A stretch of 5,519 bases of DNA, taken from contig WRDG01000162.1 in the NCBI GenBank assembly GCA_009783525.1, positions 1 to 5,519 of the forward strand, in the 5' to 3' direction. The stretch comes from Defluviitaleaceae bacterium. GTDB lineage: Bacteria > Bacillota > Clostridia > Lachnospirales > WQUN01. Position 1 is the stretch's first letter. Each line of letters starts with the position of its first letter. Below, piece after piece: positions 1 to 4,926 of the stretch. A program made the position numbers and the translations under genes. The notes beneath the pieces were generated by a model. It was not told the DNA's origin. It made no database searches and saw only the letters and a list, made by a program, of their open reading frames with translations.

Positions 1-6
1 TAATAA

Positions 7-41
7 TTTTGCCGCTGATTTATTTTCGCCAATCGGCAAAA
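7..41. other. Imperfect hairpin upstream of the URO-D-like gene
   Basis: TTTTGCCG (7-14) plus ATT (18-20) can pair with AATCGGCAAAA (31-41). This gives 11 base pairs with a 3-base bulge (15-17) and a 10-base loop. It ends five bases before the Shine-Dalgarno region. There is no following T-run on the plus strand, so an intrinsic terminator for an upstream gene is not clearly supported. It could be a leader structure or chance pairing. Confidence 0.3.
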
Positions 42-47
42 CACAAT

Positions 48-52
48 GGAGG
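48..52 (+). promoter_or_regulatory. Ribosome binding site of the URO-D-like gene
   Basis: GGAGG lies 8 bases before the ATG at 61. The site overlaps the alternative in-frame ATG at 46, which has no Shine-Dalgarno sequence of its own, so it decides the start in favour of 61. Confidence 0.8.
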
Positions 53-60
53 ACACATTT

Positions 61-1245
61 ATGGAAAAATTTTCTTTTGACGATTTCAATGAAACAAAAA
101 ACATCCAAGCGGAAGAGATTATCGACATTTTAACGGAGCAAGTCGTAAACGCGTATCCGCCGGAAAAACTCGAGCGCATAAAAAAGCAAAGCGGCTGGTC
201 GTGGAACAGCGCGCTTGACACAGTTGAATCAAGCGGAAGGATTTCTTACGTGGCGCTGCACGGAGGCGTGCCGGAAGAGCCGCGCATCCCGGAAGGCGCT
301 TCCGAAATCCAAGCCGACATAATCTCGCAGTTAAAAATGATGCTGCACAACGCCGTTACAGACGACGAATACTATCCGGGTTTTTCGTCAGGCTGCGAGC
401 AGATTACCGTACCCTCGATGTTTTGCGCAAAAAAAGAATCCATATCAGGCTCCGACCACATAAAGCCGCTGATCGAATCGCCGTCGGACGTTTACTCGCT
501 GCCCGAAGCAAAAATCCGCGACGGCTTTATGTGCAGCGAAATGCTTCGGCGAATGGCATATAAACATATCCGCATGAATAAAAAAATATCCGTTTACATA
601 ACGGATATACAGGGGCCGTTTTCTTGCGCGGCCCAATTGTGGGGAATCGAAAAATTTTTGGGAGACCTGTACGAATATCCGAACGAAGCGCATCATCTTC
701 TTTCGCTGTGCACCGATGCGATCATCGATTACTACCGCGCAATGTACGACGCGGTCGGAAGCAATCTCATCCCCATACATTGCTTCCCGATGATTTGGGT
801 GCCCAAAGACTGCGGCGTTGCAGTAAGCGACGATTTTTTCGCCGTCGTAGGCAGACACACCGCCGAAGAATTTTCCATTCCGTATCTCGAAAAAATAGGC
901 CGGGCCTTCGGCGGGCTCACAGTCCATACCTGCGGCAACATGAACCACCTGCCCCATGCGATCAACAATTCGAAGCATATACGCGCGATAAATTTCGGCG
1001 GTTCCGAAACCGACCTGATGAAATACGCCTCGGAGTGCGACAGGCGCATCACGGTACTCGTGCATCAAAGCGGCATGTCAGTAAACGGCCTGCCCGTTTA
1101 CGACAATCTTTGCGACCTGCTTCGCCACCGCGCACATGTGCAAAAAACCACGGGCGTCAAAATTTTTTCGTCGCCCAATTACACGGGCGACCCGCCTACG
1201 GAAGAAAACAGAAAAAAATGGGAAGAAGCTGCAAGTCTCATATAA
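61..1245 (+). CDS. Uroporphyrinogen decarboxylase (URO-D)-like / corrinoid methyltransferase superfamily protein
   Basis: This is a complete 394-residue protein of the URO-D superfamily, whose TIM-barrel members include haem-pathway HemE and the zinc methyltransferases MtaA, MtbA and CmuA. Visible marks are the TDIQGPFSCAAQLWG stretch from residue 181, followed by the typical helical segment with YPNEAHHLL, and the HTCGN motif with H289 and C291, which matches the H-x-C zinc-binding motif of the methyltransferase branch. The C-terminal PPTEENRKKW segment resembles the family's final helix. In MtaA-type enzymes a third zinc ligand, a Cys, lies roughly 75-80 residues after the His; here that region reads FSSPNYTG (about 369-376) with no Cys. 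A genuine HemE role is unlikely given the H-x-C motif and divergent N-terminus. A cytoplasmic methyl transfer or demethylation role is inferred, with unknown substrate. The start at 61 is preferred over an in-frame ATG at 46 because GGAGG at 48-52 sits 8 bases upstream of it. No corrinoid-protein gene is present nearby. Confidence 0.88.
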   Translation: MEKFSFDDFNETKNIQAEEIIDILTEQVVNAYPPEKLERIKKQSGWSWNSALDTVESSGRISYVALHGGVPEEPRIPEGASEIQADIISQLKMMLHNAVTDDEYYPGFSSGCEQITVPSMFCAKKESISGSDHIKPLIESPSDVYSLPEAKIRDGFMCSEMLRRMAYKHIRMNKKISVYITDIQGPFSCAAQLWGIEKFLGDLYEYPNEAHHLLSLCTDAIIDYYRAMYDAVGSNLIPIHCFPMIWVPKDCGVAVSDDFFAVVGRHTAEEFSIPYLEKIGRAFGGLTVHTCGNMNHLPHAINNSKHIRAINFGGSETDLMKYASECDRRITVLVHQSGMSVNGLPVYDNLCDLLRHRAHVQKTTGVKIFSSPNYTGDPPTEENRKKWEEAASLI

Positions 1246-2446
1246 ATATATTTTTCCAATGGTTCACTCCGCACTGCCATTTGTTGCGCGAGGGATCGGG
1301 GTGCAGCATCGCCGCCGCAACCGTGCCGTTTGCGCGGACGCCGGCTATATGGAAGCGGCCCGCCGCAATCTGTACGATGTCCGTCCATTCGCAAACATTT
1401 TGAAAATTTTTTTCAGTTTCTTTATTTATAAACAGACATGATAAAAACTTAACCTTGCCTTCGTCCGTAAGGGCGGCGGTATAATCCGGCGCAGCGGATA
1501 TTTGTTTGACCCCGTAAATTTTTTTGCCCGAACCGCCTGCAACAAAAGCCGTCCCGTCAGTTTTTAACACGGAAACGCGGCCGCCTGCGGAGCAACGGAT
1601 GTCTGCGGCGCCGGTAATATTTAAATAAGGCGCGTTGTTTTCTGCGCCCGCATAAAATATTTTCATTTTATTTTTTTTTAAGGCGAATGTGCATTGGCAT
1701 CCGGCGGACACATAAACCATGTCGCGCCAGGCTTGCGTGAGGCATTCGCCTTTTGTGTTGCTTCCCGCCGAGATAACCGAGCCGTTTGCGCAGAGCCCTA
1801 CAGTATGCCTCAGCCCCGCAGAAACGGCGCTTATGCCGTGCCAGCCTGCAAGGTTGCATTGGCCGAAATCGTTGCGCCCCGCCGCGAAAGCATTTCCGTC
1901 CGAATCAACAACGGCGCAAAAATCTGCGCCGCAAGATATTTCTTTTATGTTTTTTTGCAAGGTGATCTTGCTTTGCCCGAAATCGTCTGCGCCGGCAAAC
2001 AAAACGTCTCCGTCCGCAGTTATTGCCGCCGTAAAATAATCGCCGGCCGCGATTTTTCGCGGCGGTTCGGCGGCAAAACCTTCGTCCGATAAATTTACGG
2101 CAAGCGCCGGGCAAATTACATCCGGAAAATTTTTTTCTGTCCTTGTTACGCGCCCGAGTATCTCGCCGAAAATATCCGCGGCCCATGCCGCGGCCGCTTC
2201 GTTTACTCCGTATGTTTCCTCCATATTTTTTATGAGGCCCGCTCGCACGACCGCGTAATTTTTTCCGGAATTTTTTAGCCGGAAATATCCGTCGAGCTCC
2301 AAAAAATTATTTATTTGGATGCGTTCTTTTAACATGGCCGGAGCGAAGTCGTTAAGCATATTTTTTACCGCAGTTTGATTTTTAAATATTTCTTCGCCCC
2401 GCATATCTTTTATTTTTATTAAGTGTCCGAGAACCCGGTCGTCCAA
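1238..2446 (-). CDS. RCC1-repeat (beta-propeller) protein, intact paralogue
   Basis: This 402-residue protein has two parts. Residues about 20-100 form an Ala/Leu-rich helical domain containing FAPAMLKERIQINNF and YGVNEAAAAW, which resembles an unnamed N-terminal region I recall from clostridial RCC1 proteins. Residues about 131-402 hold seven RCC1-type repeats, starting near 131, 170, 208, 246, 283, 316 and 360. Each has the I-x-A/C-G-x-x-H/F-T/C pattern, then a DG turn and an xAGxNxxGQC strand, as in ISCGADFC and DFGQCNLAGW. Seven repeats fit one closed seven-bladed propeller, a protein-interaction fold. There is no signal peptide or membrane segment, so it should be cytoplasmic; the partner is unknown. 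The start is a TTG at 2446-2444: GGGAGG at 2459-2454 lies 7 bases upstream, and from here the protein aligns without gaps to the upstream paralogue (MDD versus MDN). A TTG at 2461 would lie on the ribosome site. The gene overlaps the preceding one by 28 bases and the convergent URO-D-like gene by 8. Confidence 0.85.
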   Translation of the reverse strand: MDDRVLGHLIKIKDMRGEEIFKNQTAVKNMLNDFAPAMLKERIQINNFLELDGYFRLKNSGKNYAVVRAGLIKNMEETYGVNEAAAAWAADIFGEILGRVTRTEKNFPDVICPALAVNLSDEGFAAEPPRKIAAGDYFTAAITADGDVLFAGADDFGQSKITLQKNIKEISCGADFCAVVDSDGNAFAAGRNDFGQCNLAGWHGISAVSAGLRHTVGLCANGSVISAGSNTKGECLTQAWRDMVYVSAGCQCTFALKKNKMKIFYAGAENNAPYLNITGAADIRCSAGGRVSVLKTDGTAFVAGGSGKKIYGVKQISAAPDYTAALTDEGKVKFLSCLFINKETEKNFQNVCEWTDIVQIAAGRFHIAGVRANGTVAAAMLHPDPSRNKWQCGVNHWKNIFI

Positions 2447-3444
2447 CCTACCGCCTCCCAATCCGCCAAATACTGCAGGCTTTTATTTTTTTTGAGCAGC
2501 AGGGAGTCGGTCGCGACGTATTTTAACTCGCCGTAGCGCGTGAGCCCTATCAGCTTGTTGAATTTGCCGTAGATCATGACTATGTCCTGCCATGTGTCCG
2601 CTTCGGAAGGTTTGCGGGGTTTATCGCGGTCGTACGCTAAAATTCTTACGGTGCCGTCGTTTTTTAAAACGACAAAATAATCTGACAGCGATTCTATTGC
2701 ATTGATGTCGTCCCACTGCGCGAAATAATTGTCCGGCTTGCCCATTTTATATATGCGCCCGTTGTTTTTTAATACGATGCTTCCGTTTATGTATGTGGAA
2801 ATTATTTGCTTGACGTCCGTCAGCGACTCCGCCCACGAACGTTCTTCCGCTTGACTCGAATCCGCGGGATTCCCGTCCTGCGCGTCAAGCTCGGTGTCCG
2901 GCGCCGAAACCATGACCGTACCGTCGCTCCTAATGCCGAATATACCTTCCGGAAACCTCGCTATCGATTTAATTTGGTTAAAATGCGAAACATCGGCGTC
3001 GCATTTGCCTTTTACAACAACTCCGCCGTCTTTTTTTACGCAGACGGTGGCGTGGTTGAACGCGTATACGCCTGCGATGTCCGTCAGTTCGCTTACGTCG
3101 CATTGGTTATGTGAATTGAGCCCCGCCGCCAGCACGCGGCCGTCGTTTTTAAGGCCGATTGTATGCGCGTTTCCGCAGGCAACCGATACGATTCCGCTCC
3201 AGCCTGACACATCGCATTGAAAATGATCGTTTAAGCCGTGCGAGTACATCGTGCCCCCGCGTCTTAACGCGACCGTAAACCCCGTGCCTATGGCGATAAA
3301 TGAATAAACCGGCTTGCCGCCGTTTTCTTCGCTCGCGGCCGGCATGACGTCAGTCTCGCCGCTCAAAAGTTTTACGAACAGATTAACAACCCATGAAGCG
3401 GCGGCGGAATCGACGCAATATTGGTCGGTAAGCCGCACGATCAA
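2419..3444 (-). CDS. 3' fragment of the split RCC1 gene: propeller portion
   Basis: This is a 341-residue open frame if translation restarts at the TTG (3444-3442) directly after the TGA, in the same frame. It begins with the last helix of the N-terminal domain (CVDSAAASWVVNLF) and continues into the RCC1 propeller, with clear repeats such as VACGNAHTIGLKNDGRV and NSHNQCDV, and later IVLKNNGRIYKMG and FVVLKNDGTVRI. I see no good Shine-Dalgarno sequence before the TTG, so efficient independent translation is doubtful; termination-reinitiation at TGA-TTG is possible. The propeller itself is complete at about seven repeats. The end overlaps the start of the next gene by 28 bases. Confidence 0.6.
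   Translation of the reverse strand: MIVRLTDQYCVDSAAASWVVNLFVKLLSGETDVMPAASEENGGKPVYSFIAIGTGFTVALRRGGTMYSHGLNDHFQCDVSGWSGIVSVACGNAHTIGLKNDGRVLAAGLNSHNQCDVSELTDIAGVYAFNHATVCVKKDGGVVVKGKCDADVSHFNQIKSIARFPEGIFGIRSDGTVMVSAPDTELDAQDGNPADSSQAEERSWAESLTDVKQIISTYINGSIVLKNNGRIYKMGKPDNYFAQWDDINAIESLSDYFVVLKNDGTVRILAYDRDKPRKPSEADTWQDIVMIYGKFNKLIGLTRYGELKYVATDSLLLKKNKSLQYLADWEAVGWTTGFSDT
2454..2459 (-). promoter_or_regulatory. Ribosome binding site of the intact RCC1 gene
   Basis: GGGAGG on the minus strand lies 7 bases before the TTG at 2446-2444, inside the 3' end of the preceding RCC1 reading frame. It fixes the TTG start and suggests the gene can be initiated on its own within the polycistronic message, although coupling to upstream translation is likely. 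Confidence 0.7.
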
Positions 3445-3654
3445 TCATTGCGCGGTTATGCCGCGTTCGCCGCCCGCATTTTTTAGTTCGGACCAACCGC
3501 CCGTTTCGATAAAATTTCTAATTTGAATCCTTTCGCGCGTCAAACCCGGCGCGACGTCAAGCAAGAGCGCGTTAATACGCGGCGCGTTTAAAAAAACCGC
3601 GTCGCCGTAATCATTTAATATACACTTAATTTTTTCGCCGATTTCGTTGTCCAT
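3445..3654 (-). CDS. 5' fragment of the split RCC1 gene: N-terminal helical domain only
   Basis: If TGA is read as stop, this yields a 69-residue peptide starting MDNEIGEKIK and ending GITAQ. It covers about two thirds of the N-terminal helical domain shared with the downstream paralogue (VAPGLTRERIQIRNF corresponds to FAPAMLKERIQINNF). It lacks the closing helix with SAAASW and all propeller repeats, so it is unlikely to be a functional protein alone. It is probably the first part of the interrupted gene rather than an independent small gene. Confidence 0.5.
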   Translation of the reverse strand: MDNEIGEKIKCILNDYGDAVFLNAPRINALLLDVAPGLTRERIQIRNFIETGGWSELKNAGGERGITAQ

Positions 3655-3684
3655 TTTTTCTTCCGGTATTTAACGGGTAATTTT

Positions 3685-4827
3685 TTACAGCCTCATAATT
3701 TTTGAAAGCAAGGGAGAATAAATGCCCACCGCCTTATGCGGGCATAATTCTTGGCAACAATAGCATCTTATGCAGCCGCCGAGTTCGATGGAGGTTTTGT
3801 TGTTTTTTTTGCTTATCGCTTTTGCCGGGCATGATTCGTTGCAGACATCGCAGCTGACGCAGGTTTTTTTGTCGATTACGGGCCGCGTCTGCACATGCTT
3901 GTTGATAAACCGCCGGGCAAACTGCGGAAGGCGCGTGAGGTTCATGGCGCGCGAAGTTCTCGGCACGTCGAAAGAAGGCAGTAAATAATCTTCGATGTTT
4001 GCGCCGCATGTGTTTATGTCGGAAAAATCTCCGGCGATGATCCCGTGCCGGACCAAGCGGCGCAGCACCGGCACCTCGTCCGTTTTTAAACCGATAATGC
4101 GGCACGCGGCATGATCGAGATGATACGGACTCGGCGACGCCAATAAGAGCCGCGAATTAAACGGCGAGCCCGCGGCAGGTCCCCTGCCCTCCATGCCCAC
4201 AATGCCGTCGATGAACGAAATCACGGGAGGCGCGCCCATGCAAACGTCGATAAGAGCGTCCGCAAACATATCATAGTCTGACAGGTTCAAATGATATTCC
4301 ATTTTAGAAACTCCGGGCACCAGCCCGAACATATTTTTAACGGCGCCTGTATATGTCATCATACCGTGCGTTTTTAATTTAGCGACGCAGATTATTTTAT
4401 CCGCGTCGTTTATCATGTCGGCAAGCGTCAATTTTTTTAGAACGAAACCGTTAGGCGTATCTTTTTCGAAATGCTTAAAGTTTTTATTGAGCGCGGCGCC
4501 CGATTCTTTGGCGGCGGTTTCCATTCCTGTTGCGCGGTATACTCCGCGCAGCATCGTGTTTGAAAAAGGCCCGCCCGGGCTGTCGCCAATCGTGCAGGCC
4601 GCTCCGCGCGCCTGTATAAAATCCGCAAGCACGCGGATGACCAACGGGTGCGTCGTGGTTGCTTCGCCGGGTTTTTTTGCGGCGAGCAGGTTTGGCTTTA
4701 AAAGCACGCGATCTCCCGAAGATATAAAACGTTCAAACCCGCCTAAATTTTCAAAACTTTTTTCGACCGCTTCCCATACCAAATCATATTCGTATGCATC
4801 GCATTTTAAAATTGAAACGTCTGCCAT
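3685..4827 (-). CDS. DUF362 domain protein with C-terminal 2x[4Fe-4S] ferredoxin domain
   Basis: This complete 380-residue protein has a DUF362 domain at about residues 1-285 and a bacterial ferredoxin domain at about 318-370. DUF362 marks are LKPNLL (43-48), GDSPGG (81-86), the KLKTHGMMTYTGAVKNMFG stretch from 150 and DGIVGMEGRGP from 207. The ferredoxin domain carries two full CxxCxxCxxxCP motifs: C323, C326, C329 and C333, then C352, C355, C358 and C362. They should bind two 4Fe-4S clusters, as expected for low-potential electron transfer in an anaerobe. The reaction of the DUF362 domain is not known to me. No signal peptide or membrane segment is seen, so the protein is likely cytoplasmic. 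GGAGG (4842-4838) lies 10 bases before the ATG. This is the first gene of the minus-strand unit, 30 bases before the RCC1 pair, and is divergent from the DUF2161 gene. Length and motifs are typical of the family with no sign of decay. Confidence 0.92.
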   Translation of the reverse strand: MADVSILKCDAYEYDLVWEAVEKSFENLGGFERFISSGDRVLLKPNLLAAKKPGEATTTHPLVIRVLADFIQARGAACTIGDSPGGPFSNTMLRGVYRATGMETAAKESGAALNKNFKHFEKDTPNGFVLKKLTLADMINDADKIICVAKLKTHGMMTYTGAVKNMFGLVPGVSKMEYHLNLSDYDMFADALIDVCMGAPPVISFIDGIVGMEGRGPAAGSPFNSRLLLASPSPYHLDHAACRIIGLKTDEVPVLRRLVRHGIIAGDFSDINTCGANIEDYLLPSFDVPRTSRAMNLTRLPQFARRFINKHVQTRPVIDKKTCVSCDVCNESCPAKAISKKNNKTSIELGGCIRCYCCQELCPHKAVGIYSPLLSKIMRL

Positions 4828-4837
4828 CGTTCCGTTG

Positions 4838-4842
4838 CCTCC
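4838..4842 (-). promoter_or_regulatory. Ribosome binding site of the DUF362 gene
   Basis: GGAGG on the minus strand lies 10 bases before the ATG at 4827-4825, a slightly long but acceptable spacing. It supports the ATG at 4827 as the start. Confidence 0.65.
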
Positions 4843-4864
4843 GCGCGTTTGCAGTCACTTTGAT

Positions 4865-4893
4865 TTGAATATTAATACAAATCCTATTATTAT
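4865..4893 (+). promoter_or_regulatory. Predicted sigma-70-type promoter for the DUF2161 gene
   Basis: TTGAAT (4865-4870) and TATTAT (4888-4893) are separated by 17 bases on the plus strand. Transcription would start near 4900, leaving a short leader with AAGGAGA at 4914-4920. It overlaps the divergent minus-strand promoter. The AT-rich context allows alternative -10 choices, such as TTATAC at 4890. Confidence 0.45.
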
Positions 4894-4897
4894 ACAA
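4869..4897 (-). promoter_or_regulatory. Predicted sigma-70-type promoter for the DUF362-RCC1 unit
   Basis: On the minus strand, TTGTAT (4897-4892) is followed after exactly 17 bases by TAATAT (4874-4869). Transcription would begin around 4862, about 35 bases before the DUF362 start codon. It overlaps the predicted plus-strand promoter almost completely, so the two directions probably compete for polymerase or share a regulator. Prediction is from consensus match in an AT-rich region. Confidence 0.45.
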
Positions 4898-4913
4898 ATA
4901 CAGCGGCACTGCT

Positions 4914-4920
4914 AAGGAGA
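4914..4920 (+). promoter_or_regulatory. Ribosome binding site pointing to an ATC start
   Basis: AAGGAGA is a near-ideal Shine-Dalgarno sequence. At the optimal distance of 6 bases lies ATC (4927-4929), not ATG, GTG or TTG. The next in-frame canonical starts, TTG at 4948 and ATG at 4969, are too far from this site and would delete conserved N-terminal residues of the downstream protein. The site therefore decides in favour of 4927 as the start. Confidence 0.65.
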
Positions 4921-4926
4921 GTTATC

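Larger units (their letters stand above)
2419..3654 (-). pseudogene. RCC1-repeat protein gene interrupted by one in-frame TGA
   Basis: A single reading frame of 411 codon positions runs from an ATG at 3654 to a TAA at 2421-2419, broken only by TGA at 3445-3447 (position 70). It is the tandem paralogue of the gene downstream. The first 97 positions align without gaps, with 33 identities by my hand count, including the shared ERIQI-NF block at 41-48 and the AAA-W block at 84-88. The TGA falls opposite Gly70 of the paralogue, and both proteins continue with Leu-Ile, so the simplest history is one G-to-T change of a GGA codon. Downstream lies an intact propeller of about seven RCC1 repeats from position 120, with a hydrophilic insert rich in Asp/Ser/Glu near the middle. 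There is no frameshift or other decay, so the lesion is recent, an assembly error, or tolerated by reinitiation. A weak GGAAG precedes the ATG, 30 bases after the DUF362 gene. Confidence 0.65.

Noticed and set aside
445..1068. 207-codon minus-strand open frame opposite the URO-D-like gene
   Set aside because: It is antisense to clear coding sequence with family motifs, and its translation has no family features.
624..1403. 259-codon plus-strand open frame overlapping the URO-D-like gene
   Set aside because: It lies in another frame of a well-supported gene. Its translation is Arg-rich, of low complexity, and shows no recognisable motif.
1670..1680. A9 run in the intact RCC1 gene as a programmed frameshift site
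   Set aside because: It encodes part of an ordinary Lys/Asn-rich repeat and the frame continues normally to a seven-repeat propeller. A/T homopolymers are common throughout the window.
3445..3447. UGA recoded as glycine, tryptophan or selenocysteine across this genome
   Set aside because: The other genes carry no internal TGA in about 1,370 codons, and one of them ends at TGA (1240-1238). A recoded genome should show many. The paralogue has Gly here, not Cys, which does not fit selenocysteine, and I did not see a convincing SECIS-like hairpin.
3795..3812. A-AAA-AAC slippery heptamer near the end of the DUF362 gene
   Set aside because: It lies between the two cysteine clusters in a Lys/Asn stretch. 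Shifting would destroy the second 4Fe-4S motif, and no meaningful alternative extension is seen.
4901..4913. CAGCGGCACTGCT as a terminator or operator hairpin
   Set aside because: Only three consecutive pairs form and no T-run follows. It is too weak to call.
4415..4915. 166-codon plus-strand open frame antisense to the DUF362 gene
   Set aside because: It covers conserved DUF362 coding sequence and the promoter region, and its translation shows no domain. It is explained by codon bias of the opposite strand.
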